Below are positions 18,492 through 27,227 of a stretch of DNA of 64,000 bases, piece after piece. This DNA is from Hyphococcus sp. (lineage in GTDB: Bacteria > Pseudomonadota > Alphaproteobacteria > Caulobacterales > Parvularculaceae), in assembly GCA_021776375.1 (NCBI GenBank), contig JAJFGA010000051.1, positions 227,177 through 291,176 on the forward strand. Direction: 5' to 3'. The notes under the pieces are model-generated. The model was not told where the DNA came from. It was given only the letters and a program-made list of their open reading frames with translations, and did no database searches. The position numbers and the translations under genes are program-made. The stretch's first letter is position 1. Every line of letters begins with the position of its first letter.

Positions 18492-19528
18492 CCGGCGCCA
18501 ACGGCATCGGCGATAGTTTGAAATCCATCGGCTTTCAAAAAGCCTGGCAGGTCTTTGAGGATGCGCGCCGGCAGGCCGGGGCCTTCATAAACCATCGCGG
18601 TATAAAGCTGCACCAGCGACGCACCGGCGAGGATTTTCTCATAGGCGTCGCGTGCGCACGACACCCCGCCAACGCCGATCAACGCTGTGCGCCCGCCAAG
18701 CGTTGCATAAAACTCCCGCAATAGAGTAGTCGATGGCGCAAAAAGCGGCTTGCCGGAAAGCCCTCCCGCCTCGCCAGCATGGTGGCTGCGCAACGCGGCG
18801 CCGCGCGCGATGGTGGTATTGGAGATAATCAACCCATCGAGACGGTGCTCGCTCACAACATCGGCGATGTCGGTTTTGTCCTCATCGGTAAGGTCCGGCG
18901 CGATCTTTAAAAACACCGGCGTTGCCGACGCTGCGCGGTCGCGCTCTGCGATGACGCGGGTCATAAGGTCTTTGAGCGCAGTCTTGTCCTGCAATGCGCG
19001 CAATCCTGGCGTGTTTGGTGAGGAAATATTGACCGTATAGAAGTCAACCAAGCTGGCGAGCGCTGCAATGCCTTTGACGTAATCTCCAGCCCGATCGGCG
19101 CTGTCTTTGTTGGCGCCAAGATTGGCGCCGACAAGCCCGCGGTTTTTTCGCCGAGCCAGCCGCATCGCGATCTTCTCCAACCCATCATTGTTAAAGCCAT
19201 ATCGATTGATCACCGCCGCATCATCGCGCAGACGAAAAATCCTTGGGCGCGGATTGCCAGGTTGCGGGCGCGGCGTCACCGCGCCGACCTCGACAAACCC
19301 GAAGCCGAGATCGAGCATTGCGTCTGCGGCTTCTGCGTTCTTGTCAAAACCGGCGGCAAGGCCAAGCGGGTTTGGAAAATCAATGCCAGCAACACGGATG
19401 GCGAGTTGCTGTGAACGCACACGCGCCTTCGGCCCCTTGCCTGATTTCAGTATACGGATTGTCAACCGATGTGCAGCTTCCGGATCAAGCGCCGTCATCG
19501 CTTTGGCGCCAAAATCTGCCAGAAACAT
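18482..19528 (-). CDS. pyrD: dihydroorotate dehydrogenase (quinone), class 2
   Basis: A 348-residue class 2 dihydroorotate dehydrogenase of pyrimidine synthesis. The N-terminal amphipathic helix (MFLADFGAKAMTALDPEAAH) anchors it to the membrane and quinones. NPLGLAAGFDKNAE near residues 58-71, NISSPNTPGL, and the FMN-binding GVGGVSCARDAYEKI are all present. Ser in the NISSPNT region is the catalytic base of class 2 enzymes. The ATG at 19528 has GAGG upstream and lies nine bases past the DUF952 stop, so the two are cotranscribed. Confidence 0.96.
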   Translation of the reverse strand: MFLADFGAKAMTALDPEAAHRLTIRILKSGKGPKARVRSQQLAIRVAGIDFPNPLGLAAGFDKNAEAADAMLDLGFGFVEVGAVTPRPQPGNPRPRIFRLRDDAAVINRYGFNNDGLEKIAMRLARRKNRGLVGANLGANKDSADRAGDYVKGIAALASLVDFYTVNISSPNTPGLRALQDKTALKDLMTRVIAERDRAASATPVFLKIAPDLTDEDKTDIADVVSEHRLDGLIISNTTIARGAALRSHHAGEAGGLSGKPLFAPSTTLLREFYATLGGRTALIGVGGVSCARDAYEKILAGASLVQLYTAMVYEGPGLPARILKDLPGFLKADGFQTIADAVGAGHA

Positions 19529-19536
19529 GGGCGCCC

Positions 19537-19899
19537 TCAAAGCACGTCCCCGAAGGCGAACCCATCCGCCGTGCGGTCCAGCCGGATCGCGCGCAATACT
19601 TGGGTGGCGGCGAGCGCCCCATAAAGATGCGGGAAAGCCTCGCCGCGCTTTGGCGCCAGCTCGAATTTCGTGGCGGCGGCAATTTCACTAAGCGGGATTT
19701 CCAGCGCCAGCAAATCCTCCGCATCGGCAAAATAAAGCCGCGCCGTTTCCAACGCCTGCGCGCGCGTTGACAGATGAAAATAACCGTCGCGCTCATCGAT
19801 ATCACGGGTCGGCACAGCGCCGGATTTGACGGCGGCACCCCACTCTTCCCGCGTTGCGAGGCGATAGACGAATTCAGGATGAGCTTGTTCAGAGGCCAT
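19537..19899 (-). CDS. DUF952 family protein
   Basis: A 120-residue protein of DUF952 (YRLATREEWGAAVKSGA; RDGYFHLSTRAQALETARLYF; FPHLYGAL). The fold resembles ADP-ribosyl-binding or glutathione-transferase-like small domains, but the function is not established. It sits directly upstream of pyrD in alphaproteobacteria quite often. No signal or membrane segment. Confidence 0.88.
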   Translation of the reverse strand: MASEQAHPEFVYRLATREEWGAAVKSGAVPTRDIDERDGYFHLSTRAQALETARLYFADAEDLLALEIPLSEIAAATKFELAPKRGEAFPHLYGALAATQVLRAIRLDRTADGFAFGDVL

Positions 19900-19950
19900 T
19901 GTGTTCGCCTAGCGCGCGGAGAGCGCGAGGTCCAGCCATGGGCGCGCTTT

Positions 19951-20727
19951 TCAGGGCTGAGCCTTAATATAAGCGCGCTCTGCCTCCTGGCCCTCATCGA
20001 CGGCTTGTTGAAAAACTATCGCACGCTCCTGAACACGGCGCTCAAAGGCGTCTTGCGGCGCCAATGTGACCGCATCGCGCAATGCCGCCAGGCCATTCTC
20101 GCGCGCCGCCGGCTCGTCATAGGCAAGCAACCGCAACGCCGCTTCATAAGCAATCAGAAGGTTTTCCGGTTGCGCCGCACGGGCGGCGGCGAACTGTTCA
20201 AACCCCACCGCCGGGTCCGATCCGTAACTGCCGCTGCCAGCGCGGCGTGCAACCTCCAGATGCCAGGCGCCGGAACTTGAAAGCGCCCACGCATTTTCAG
20301 GATCGAGCATCAACGCATGGTCGAGCAGCTTGCGCGCCTTACCGGCCGTCCCCGACAAAAACGCACGCACCGGCGACATCCGCGCGCCGCGCAGCGCATA
20401 GCTGATCGCGGCCTGCAAATGCCCTTCGACCAGCACCGGGCTGTCCTCAATCGCCTGCTCGGCATATTTCAGGGCGCGCTTGGCGGTGCGGCGCGCAGTC
20501 TTATTGTTGGTCTCGAGATAGGCTTTGGCGTTGGTCGCCCGTGCGGCCAGCGCCAGGTTTTCGGCGCCCGCTGCAAGCGCCGCCGCTTCCGCCGCTTCTT
20601 CAAAGGCGCCGGAGACGAATAGCTTGTGGGCCGCCCCATTCGGCGCCGCGTAAGTTATTGAACCTGCAAACAACACTGCAAACACGGCGGCAATCATGAC
20701 GGCCGGAGCGGCCAGCAGATTTTTCAT
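19951..20727 (-). CDS. secreted TPR-like protein
   Basis: A 258-residue protein with an N-terminal signal peptide (MKNLLAAPAVMIAAVFAVLFAG with cleavage near TYAAP) and an alanine-rich helical body built from TPR-like units, e.g. KALDHALMLDPENAWALSSSGAWH-type periodicity near residues 135-160. It should be periplasmic. The ATG at 20727 is preceded by CGGGAAA; a GTG six codons upstream is possible. No specific function is recognised. Divergent from the SLC13 gene. Confidence 0.8.
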   Translation of the reverse strand: MKNLLAAPAVMIAAVFAVLFAGSITYAAPNGAAHKLFVSGAFEEAAEAAALAAGAENLALAARATNAKAYLETNNKTARRTAKRALKYAEQAIEDSPVLVEGHLQAAISYALRGARMSPVRAFLSGTAGKARKLLDHALMLDPENAWALSSSGAWHLEVARRAGSGSYGSDPAVGFEQFAAARAAQPENLLIAYEAALRLLAYDEPAARENGLAALRDAVTLAPQDAFERRVQERAIVFQQAVDEGQEAERAYIKAQP

Positions 20728-20849
20728 CTGGATTTCCCGTTTCACGCCCCCACCCGTTTTACACTCCGCTGACGCAGTATAGCCGCTAAAGGCGGGATTT
20801 GGCGAACCGAACCATCACAATCTGGACAGCGCACGCCAACTCCCGGCAA

Positions 20850-22235
20850 ATGGCGCACATGAAACCATTGCGCATATTCCTCGGGCTAATCGCCTCCGCC
20901 GCCGCCGGGTCAGTTTCGCATTATTACGGCCTTGATCAGGCAATCGTCTGGACCATCGCCATTACCACCCTAACCGCGGTCTGGTGGGTGACCGAGGCTT
21001 TACCGATCCCGGCGACGTCGCTGGTCCCGTTTGCGTTGTTCCCGCTCGCCGGCGTTCTCGACCAGCGTCAGGCCGCAGCCGCGCTTGGCTCTTATGTGAT
21101 CGTTTTGTTGATGGCCTCATTCATGCTGTCAAAGGCGCTGGAAAAATCCGGCGCCCATGAGCGGCTCGCGCTTTACATGATCAACCTGGTCGGCGCATCG
21201 GGGCGCAGGCTGGTGCTCGGCTTTATGCTGGCGGCGGCGGTCCTGTCGATGTGGATATCCAACACCGCGACGACGTTGATGCTGGCGACGATGGCGCTGG
21301 CGATCCTTTCGCGCTCCGACAAGACACATGACGGGGCCAAGCTCGCCGTGCCGCTGCTTCTCGGCATCGCCTATGCGGCCTCGCTCGGCGGAACGGCAAC
21401 ACTGATCGGCACACCGCCCAATCTCATTTTTGCAGAAAACTATCTGCTCGCGACGGGTGAGGAATTTTCCTTCGTGCGCTGGATGTCGATCGGTCTTCCG
21501 ATTGTCGCGCTTGGCGTTCCGGTGATCTGGGTCTGGCTGACACGAAACCTCGGCGGAATCACAGCGCCGACGCTCGCCGACCCCGGCCCCTGGCGCAAGG
21601 CTGAAATTCGCACCCTGATGGTTTTTGCTTTCGCCATCTTCCTTTGGGTGACGCGCGTTGAACCGTTCGGCGGCTGGTCGGGCGCCCTCAGCATGAGTGA
21701 AGCGGGCGATTCCACTGTCGCTGTCCTTGCCGTCGTCATCATGTTTCTCGTGCCTGACGGCAGAGGCGGCGCCATTCTGGACTGGAAGTCAGCCAGCAAT
21801 ATCCCCTGGGGGATGCTTCTCCTCTTTGCCGGCGGGATATGCATCGCCGCCGCCTTCCGCCAGAGCGGGCTCGACCTCTTGATCGGCGATAGTCTCGCCA
21901 GCCTCGCCAACATGCCGGTTTTCTTCATGATCCTTGGCTTGTGCCTGTCGGTAACATTCCTCACCGAAATGACTTCAAACACCGCCACCGCTAACCTGTT
22001 GATGCCGCTTCTGGCGGCGGTTGCCGCCGGCACCGGCATCGCGCCGGAACTGTTAATGATCCCGGCGGTCATCTCCGCTTCCTGCGCCTTCATGCTGCCG
22101 GTCGCCACCGCACCTAACGCGATCATCTACGGAACCGGCCGGGTCTCTATCGCCAAAATGGCGCGGGAAGGCTTTATACTGAATATTATGCTGGCGTTTA
22201 TCATCGCGAGCGTGTGCTGGGTGTTGTTGCAATGA
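20850..22235 (+). CDS. SLC13 (DASS) family anion:Na+ symporter
   Basis: A 461-residue permease with two SNT signature motifs, WISNTATTLML in the first half and EMTSNTATANLLMP in the second, which form the substrate and sodium sites in DASS transporters. About eleven membrane helices. Substrates of the family are C4-dicarboxylates, citrate or sulfate. The start is unsure: ATG at 20850 and 20859 are close together and neither has a clear ribosome site, and a TTG at 20799 has a GGCGGGA upstream. Confidence 0.92.
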   Translation: MAHMKPLRIFLGLIASAAAGSVSHYYGLDQAIVWTIAITTLTAVWWVTEALPIPATSLVPFALFPLAGVLDQRQAAAALGSYVIVLLMASFMLSKALEKSGAHERLALYMINLVGASGRRLVLGFMLAAAVLSMWISNTATTLMLATMALAILSRSDKTHDGAKLAVPLLLGIAYAASLGGTATLIGTPPNLIFAENYLLATGEEFSFVRWMSIGLPIVALGVPVIWVWLTRNLGGITAPTLADPGPWRKAEIRTLMVFAFAIFLWVTRVEPFGGWSGALSMSEAGDSTVAVLAVVIMFLVPDGRGGAILDWKSASNIPWGMLLLFAGGICIAAAFRQSGLDLLIGDSLASLANMPVFFMILGLCLSVTFLTEMTSNTATANLLMPLLAAVAAGTGIAPELLMIPAVISASCAFMLPVATAPNAIIYGTGRVSIAKMAREGFILNIMLAFIIASVCWVLLQ

Positions 22236-22241
22236 TGGCTA

Positions 22242-22550
22242 CTAGCTACTCCGAATATCACACCAATATTCTTCTGCGGCATCTTCGTCTATTTCAACCG
22301 GTTTTGAACTCTCTGGATAAAGACGATCGCAGCCATCTTTTCGAGGCCCGGATATCCAGAACTCTTCGCCCGTCTCCAAATCGAAATAATTCGCTTTGAA
22401 ACCTGATCCTTTTAACTTGCCGAAAGTTCGGCCAGCATAGCTAAGAGACTTACCTGACTTGGAAAGACTGACACGGCCGATCCGCGCGGCGCCGTTCAGT
22501 CCATCCGCTTTGCTCTCGATATACATGATGCGGGTTTTGTGTACGGACAT
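22242..22550 (-). CDS. small conserved protein of unknown function
   Basis: A 102-residue soluble protein. RIMYIESKADGLNGAARIGR, SGKSLSYAGRTF, NYFDLETGEEFWISGPRKDG and the ending EEYWCDIR are recognisable from a widespread small family often mislabelled as a deoxyxylulose-phosphate synthase fragment; nothing in it resembles that enzyme. Function unknown. It follows the TerB gene on the minus strand after 21 bases. Confidence 0.8.
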   Translation of the reverse strand: MSVHKTRIMYIESKADGLNGAARIGRVSLSKSGKSLSYAGRTFGKLKGSGFKANYFDLETGEEFWISGPRKDGCDRLYPESSKPVEIDEDAAEEYWCDIRSS

Positions 22551-22571
22551 AATTAGGTTTCGCGGCGCGTC

Positions 22572-23006
22572 CTACGCCACTCCGTCAATGGTCATGTGTC
22601 TCGCCCGCGCGGCGTGTTCGATGGCCTGGGCGCCGTCATCGGGGATGTTGAGCACGTTGCGAATGAGTTCCAAGACGCGAATTTCAGTCATGTCGAGGCT
22701 TTCGTCCGCGGTGACGACATCGACGACCGCCGCATATGCCGTCTCGCCAAGATGAGCAGGGAGTGCAGCGGCGGCGGCCTCGAGCACTTTGTGGAGCCCG
22801 CCATCGGATGACATCAGTGCGCCGCAGGCCTCAGAGGTTCCCACCAGCAGCTGTTCGTCAGCCTCTGAAAACATCGGGAAGGATCGCACCACTCGCCCGA
22901 TGGTGCGTAATTCCTCATCTCTGATAGAGCCGTCGGATGCTGAGGTGAGGACCATCAGATAGATGACCGCTTCCTGGGGGGTTAGGGTGGCGACGCCATG
23001 TGCCAT
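22572..23006 (-). CDS. TerB-like (tellurite resistance) family protein
   Basis: A 144-residue all-helical protein of TerB type: LTPQEAVIYLMVLTSASDGSI, EELRTIGRVVRSFPMFSE, and the acidic metal-binding pattern VVTADESLDMTEIRVLELI. TerB domains bind divalent metal and work near membranes; the role outside tellurite operons is unclear. ATG at 23006. It is probably cotranscribed with the small gene after it. Confidence 0.85.
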   Translation of the reverse strand: MAHGVATLTPQEAVIYLMVLTSASDGSIRDEELRTIGRVVRSFPMFSEADEQLLVGTSEACGALMSSDGGLHKVLEAAAAALPAHLGETAYAAVVDVVTADESLDMTEIRVLELIRNVLNIPDDGAQAIEHAARARHMTIDGVA

Positions 23007-23676
23007 TTACATATGCTCCATTATCGTGACTGCTCAGGATTTGGCTGGAAGGTAGGCTCCGCGCAGCGCCACGGCAACGTCCGCAAAAATTTTCTTCGCG
23101 CGACCGAATGTAACGCCGCACGCAACATTTTGCACCTCGTGGTTGAGTACACTGGCTCAGGCTCGCTCCCTCAGCTTTGTGCGTGACGGCAACATTTAGC
23201 CTGACTTCATCTCGCCGAAGTGCTGTTATCTATTTGTTTTTGCTTATATTTGCATGCCGCCAAAAACGCGTGGACTGACCCAAAAACCAAGCCCACGCCA
23301 GATTTCTGTCAGCAAATAGGTCGGCGGGAACTGCGGCCCTGAAAAAGTTATCCTCATGGCGCGCGGCAGCCTTATCCTCGCTTTGGTTATCAGGTCTGCA
23401 TGGCAGATTTGCGGCCCATCCCTCAATCCAGAAAAAGGAGCACACATTCTGACCTGCGCAAGCAGCATACTGTCTTTGCGACACAAACAGACATCGCAAC
23501 CAGCGTCCGCGAGCAAATACGCTCCGGCGCGGCGCCGCCTTGCGTCCGGTTTTTTGACGCCTGGTTTTTTGGCTTGTGGCGAAATCTATCCGCGATGCAA
23601 GCAAGACCGTGCAATGGCCTCTCGGGCAAAAAAACCGTTCGCAACGAAGCCGGTCGCAACGAAGCCGCTCACAACG

Positions 23677-23706
23677 AAAAAGGGAGCAACAAAAGCTGCT
23701 CCCTTT
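23677..23706 (-). terminator. rho-independent terminator inside the orphan region
   Basis: AAAGGGAGCA (23679-23688) and TGCTCCCTTT (23697-23706) form a 10-bp stem with an eight-base loop; on the minus strand it ends in T5. A weaker T-rich tail exists on the plus strand. A terminator here implies a transcript coming from about 24.2 kb. Confidence 0.75.
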
Positions 23707-23811
23707 CTTCCGCTCTCGCGGAAATTCGAAGGACACCCCAATCCAGTGAGAACTCGAATGTTCCTCGAAGCTTCGGTTAAACGCACGCTTTGCAGCTTAC
23801 GTCTCCCGCCG

Positions 23812-24096
23812 CTAGACCTTTCGGGCGCGGGCTCTGAATATAACTGCCGTCATATCCAACACTCCCGCGTCCTCCAGATCCGCCTCACCTTTTCCAACAA
23901 AAGCTTGCGCCCTCATTGCAATCGATGCCGCGCGCCGATCCACAGCTTGACCCGCTGTACACAGCGATTCCGGGTCCTTTTTCCTTTCGCTCTTGCGAGC
24001 GCCAGTTCCAAGGCCGAAGCACTCAGCTTCGTCAGATGTCCGGCGGAATTCACCTTTATCCCGCTGTACCGAATTACGCCTGAGCGTCGTCTCCGG
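23812..24096 (-). pseudogene. gene-like open frame without start codon (possible broken gene)
   Basis: The minus-strand frame is open for 94 codons between TAG (24097-24099) and TAG (23812-23814), with no ATG or GTG near its 5' end. First codon positions are much richer in G than second positions (by my count about 47% against 26%), a normal coding signature. The product includes QRDKGEFRRTSDEAECFGLG and RKGEADLEDAG-like charged stretches. The preceding 60 bases also read protein-like in another frame (GREKRSDVLAGDDAQA), consistent with a frameshift. I do not recognise the protein; an RNA gene with structured hairpins is an alternative. Confidence 0.35.
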
Positions 24097-24275
24097 CTAG
24101 CACATCACTTCGTTTTTCCCGTCCAACCTGCTGCTAGGCAAACACAACACATTGTCTGTAGGGCCGCGAAGTATTGTCAGGATACCAACTTATTGCCCTG
24201 CGTCGATCAAAACTTTTCCACAATTTTTGAACCCAATATGTGGGGGAAAATTGTGCCTGAAATTTCAGGGCAATA

Positions 24276-24944
24276 TTATTGTTTTCGAAAAATCACACAG
24301 AAATTATTCGCCGGCATTTCGACAATAGCCTCGCGCGTCAGCGCATTTTTCTGCGCCAACGACGCAAGATCATGCTCAAGATCACGCACGCCCCAGCGCG
24401 GGTCGCGGGATTTAAGGCTGGCGTCGAAGGTCGCGTTGGAGGGTGCGGTATGAACGCCTGCGCGAGAAAACGGCCCGTAGACAAACAGCACGCCGCCACA
24501 CCTCAACACTCTTCCGGCGCCGGCGAAAAGCCCTGTCGCTGCAGTAAAAGGCGCGATGTGGAGCATGTTGATCGAGACCAACCCGTCAAACGGCTGGCCA
24601 GCTTCAACGCCCCAGTCATCGGCCGTCACGTCAATCGCGTGGGGGCCTTTCAGGTTGGCAAGGCCGGCGTCTTCTATCCAGGCGGCAATCGATGCGCGCG
24701 AGGCGGGGTCCGGATCGCCGGTGTGCCAGGCCAGCCCTGGCGCTGCGGCGGCGATGTGGACGCCATGCTCGCCGGTGCCGCCGCCAATCTCGAGGATTTT
24801 CCCCTCGCTCGGCATAACTTCCAAAACGACATCGCGGATTGCATCGCGGTTGCGCGCCGCCGACGGCGAGTAAAGTTTTTCACCCGTGGCGGCGCGGGCC
24901 TCCAAGGCAATTTCGCGGGGAAGCTTACCCGATTTATCAGCCAT
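24276..24944 (-). CDS. DUF938 family SAM-dependent methyltransferase-like protein
   Basis: A 222-residue class I methyltransferase-fold protein of the DUF938 family. LYSPSAARNRDAIRDVVLEV is the DUF938 hallmark; LEIGGGTGEHGVHIA near residues 51-65 is motif I for SAM binding; WHTGDPDPASRASIAAW and NMLHIAPFTAATGLF follow. The substrate is unknown. Its stop lies at the edge of the 1.27-kb gene-free region. It follows the radical SAM gene after twelve bases and is probably cotranscribed with it. Confidence 0.9.
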   Translation of the reverse strand: MADKSGKLPREIALEARAATGEKLYSPSAARNRDAIRDVVLEVMPSEGKILEIGGGTGEHGVHIAAAAPGLAWHTGDPDPASRASIAAWIEDAGLANLKGPHAIDVTADDWGVEAGQPFDGLVSINMLHIAPFTAATGLFAGAGRVLRCGGVLFVYGPFSRAGVHTAPSNATFDASLKSRDPRWGVRDLEHDLASLAQKNALTREAIVEMPANNFCVIFRKQ

Positions 24945-24956
24945 AACGCCTGCTCC

Positions 24957-25922
24957 CTAGCCCGAACAGCTGGCGCCGCCCAGCACACAGAACTTGGCGC
25001 AATGGGGGTGGTTCAGTTTGACCGGCTTGGCCGCCTCATCAAGGCTCGCGCCAAGCTCGAACGCCTCATCATAGGCGATCAACGTGCAGGCCAGAACCGC
25101 CGGCAGCGCCGCACCTTTACGTTTGACCACCATGCGCGCCGACGCGCACATGATCTGGCCCGGATCCTTGCCGAGAATGTCCCAGCATTCGGTAGTGATT
25201 TCCGGAACTGGCGCCGCCTCATCCATTTCCGGGAAGAATATAAGATCCGCAGGATTGTTTGCGTCAAGCTTAAGCCCGCGCGCCTGAAACAACCTGGCAA
25301 AGCCTGCGCGCATTTCACCCTCGCTCTCGCCCCACAGCGTGCGCCCGGCGAGCGAGATCGAAAAACCATTCTCTGCGAGCCAGCAAAGCCCCTCCATGCT
25401 GGCGTCAAAGCTGCCCGCGCCGCGCTCCTGGTCATGTCGCGCCTGCAAAAAATGATCGAGACTGACGCGCAGCTTCAACCGCCCGCCATACTCCTCGCGC
25501 AAGGTGATAAGATCGGCCTTAATCTGTTTGCGCATCATCGGACGCATGGCGTTGGTCAGGATCAACACTTCAAAGCCATGCCCCAGAGCGGCCGCCGTCA
25601 TCGCCAGCATGTGCGGGTTCATAAACGGCTCACCGCCTGTGAAGCCAACCGCGCGCGCGCCCATCGCCTGCGCCTCGCCCAGAAACGGCGTCAATTCATC
25701 GGCGGTCAAATAAACCAGACTGTCATTGGCCGGCGACGATTTGATGTAGCAATGGGTGCATTCCACATTGCACACTGTGCCGGTATTGACCCACAAGGTC
25801 TCCAGGCGATCAAACGCAACGACCGCCCGCGGCGCACCGTCGGCGGTAATATCAGGGTGCTGAAATTTTCCAGACGCCGCCGCATTGAATTGCGCGCGCG
25901 CCGCCGGTTCGCCATCGGCCAT
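24957..25922 (-). CDS. radical SAM protein
   Basis: A 321-residue radical SAM enzyme. The cluster motif Cys51-x3-Cys55-x2-Cys58 (CNVECTHC) and the following TGGEPFMNPHML stretch are standard; it ends in a Cys-rich tail (HCAKFCVLGGASC), which may bind a second cluster. I start it at the ATG at 25922, which places about 50 residues before the motif as in relatives; an ATG at 25958 immediately follows a strong hairpin. Substrate unknown. DUF938 follows in the same transcript. Confidence 0.88.
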   Translation of the reverse strand: MADGEPAARAQFNAAASGKFQHPDITADGAPRAVVAFDRLETLWVNTGTVCNVECTHCYIKSSPANDSLVYLTADELTPFLGEAQAMGARAVGFTGGEPFMNPHMLAMTAAALGHGFEVLILTNAMRPMMRKQIKADLITLREEYGGRLKLRVSLDHFLQARHDQERGAGSFDASMEGLCWLAENGFSISLAGRTLWGESEGEMRAGFARLFQARGLKLDANNPADLIFFPEMDEAAPVPEITTECWDILGKDPGQIMCASARMVVKRKGAALPAVLACTLIAYDEAFELGASLDEAAKPVKLNHPHCAKFCVLGGASCSG

Positions 25923-25966
25923 AATCGGATCCGTCTTGTCCCTTCGGCCCGCCACCATGCGCGAAT

Positions 25967-25994
25967 ACGCCCGCCGGCGGCAACCGGCGGGCGT
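25967..25994 (-). terminator. GC-rich hairpin between the SYLF gene and the radical SAM gene
   Basis: ACGCCCGCCGG (25967-25977) and CCGGCGGGCGT (25984-25994) pair perfectly over 11 bp with a six-base loop. It lies just downstream of the SYLF stop. There is no T-run on the minus strand, so it may act as a weak terminator or as an mRNA-stabilising hairpin; the plus-side tail is TCAAGTTTTG. Confidence 0.5.
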
Positions 25995-26033
25995 TCAAGT
26001 TTTGTTGATCGGCGCTACTGCGCTCAGTATCGT

Positions 26034-26846
26034 CTATTGGTCGCCGATTGGCTCCAAAGGCGCGCCGTAGACCGCGTCATCATCATATTGAGGCTCCTCC
26101 GGCAGCGGCTCGCCGGTCACCGGATCGATCAACACCGGCTGCAACGGTGCAACATAAGTTGGCTGCTCACGATTAGCGAGCGCCCAGACCGCGTTTTGCA
26201 GAACCGCCGAATTCGGCCGCGCTACTTTCTGGCGGTAGATAATATCCGCCGGGCTGACATCAGCGGCGTAATATTCCCGGTTCCAACTATGGCGCGCCTT
26301 CAGCAGCGCGCCTTCAAGGCTGACCCCGCCATAAAGCCCGCGCGAACGGGAAAAGGCGAGCACGTCGACCGTTTGCGCTTTGGCGCCGCCGCCAAGCGGT
26401 CCGGCCGCCAATGTCAGGTCGGCGCCCAGCTTCACCGAGGTCGACAACAGCTGTTCCATGCCGCGCTGGGTCATCACCGCGAGGATCACTTCAGAGCGTT
26501 CAAGCCCGATTTGAAAACCGAACGACACCGAGCCAATCGTGAAAAAAGTAGGCTCCGACCAACTGCCGTCATCATTGCGCGCGATCATCACCGCATTGCC
26601 GCCCGAAGCGCCAAAGATGAAGCCGCCGCGCGTCGACGCGGGCATGATCACAATCGCCTTGGCGTCCTTAGACAAATCCCAGAGCGGCTCGAACGTCTCG
26701 TCGTTTGCAAAATAAGCGACCGTATCGGCCGCCTTATTGATCAACCTATCGGCTTTTTCCCGTTTCGACTTGGCCGCCGCGGGGGCGAGCGTAAGGGCGA
26801 ATGCGATGCACACAGCGCCCAGAATTCCAATGAGCCGTTTCAACAT
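26034..26846 (-). CDS. SYLF (Ysc84) domain lipid-binding protein
   Basis: A 270-residue exported protein. A signal peptide (MLKRLIGILGAVCIAFALTLAPAAA) precedes a SYLF domain: AKAIVIMPASTRGGFIFGASGGNAVMI, FGFQIGLERSEVILAVMTQRG, LAAGPLGGGAKAQTVDVLAFSRSRGLYGGVSLEG. SYLF domains bind phosphoinositides or other lipids in eukaryotes and occur in bacterial periplasmic proteins of unknown role. AAAGGAGG lies eight bases before the ATG at 26846. The last 60 residues are Pro-rich and acidic. Confidence 0.9.
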   Translation of the reverse strand: MLKRLIGILGAVCIAFALTLAPAAAKSKREKADRLINKAADTVAYFANDETFEPLWDLSKDAKAIVIMPASTRGGFIFGASGGNAVMIARNDDGSWSEPTFFTIGSVSFGFQIGLERSEVILAVMTQRGMEQLLSTSVKLGADLTLAAGPLGGGAKAQTVDVLAFSRSRGLYGGVSLEGALLKARHSWNREYYAADVSPADIIYRQKVARPNSAVLQNAVWALANREQPTYVAPLQPVLIDPVTGEPLPEEPQYDDDAVYGAPLEPIGDQ

Positions 26847-27063
26847 AACCGGCCTCCTTTCCATGCCGGCGCAAAGGCGCGATGGGCGCCAGGCCGACGT
26901 CTACATAAAATCATTTGCATGGGCGAGAATACAGCGCCCAGGCGCAATGCGGATGAATATTTGGAGAGATTTGCAGGCCCCGTCGAGGTGTTTTCGCGCC
27001 CGGATCAAGATTTTCTCACCCGCTTGACCTTTTTCGCCTTTGGCGCGACATCTCAGCTGGACC

Positions 27064-27137
27064 GCGGGTGTAGCTCAAAGGTAGAGCAGAAGCTTCCCAA
27101 GCTTAAGATGAGGGTTCGATTCCCTCCATCCGCTCCA
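27064..27137 (+). tRNA. tRNA-Gly (anticodon CCC)
   Basis: A complete cloverleaf with encoded CCA. Acceptor GCGGGTG pairs with CATCCGC (one G-U), D arm GCTC/GAGC, anticodon loop TTCCCAA giving anticodon CCC, T arm GAGGG-TTCGATT-CCCTC. It reads GGG codons. The first anticodon-stem pair (G/A) is mismatched, the only irregularity. It lies alone on the plus strand between minus-strand and plus-strand genes. Confidence 0.96.
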
Positions 27138-27227
27138 GATGTTTTCTATAGGATATTAGGGCCGCCGGACGATTTTCGCCGCCCTCACCCGCTACCCTGT
27201 TTCAAAAGCATGGTTTGAGAACCATAT

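Larger units (their letters stand above)
23007..24275. other. 1.27-kb region with no intact gene
   Basis: Both flanking genes are on the minus strand, so the stretch lies between DUF938 (upstream) and TerB (downstream). It contains a gene-like minus-strand frame without a start codon (23812-24096), hairpins with GNRA-type loops (GAGA loop at 23708-23723, GCAA loop at 23988-24001 as read on the minus strand), a terminator-like hairpin (23677-23706), short tandem repeats of a CGCAACGAAGCCG unit (about 23637-23675) and several degenerate DnaA-box-like words (TTATCCTCA 23349, TTTTCCACA 24214). A long plus-strand frame across it is judged a shadow. Confidence 0.6.

Noticed and set aside
23341..24230. 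Possible chromosome origin because of DnaA-box-like words.
   Set aside because: The words are degenerate and scattered, no gene order typical of oriC is near, and no clear CtrA or DnaA array is visible.
23356..24453. A 365-codon plus-strand open frame over the orphan region.
   Set aside because: Composition is Ser/Arg/Leu/Cys-rich as in shadows, no ribosome site precedes the ATG, it runs into the antisense of DUF938 and it crosses a terminator hairpin.
24279..27218. A 979-codon plus-strand open frame.
   Set aside because: It runs antisense in mirrored codon phase through DUF938, the radical SAM gene and the SYLF gene, and crosses the tRNA-Gly. Real genes on the other strand explain it.
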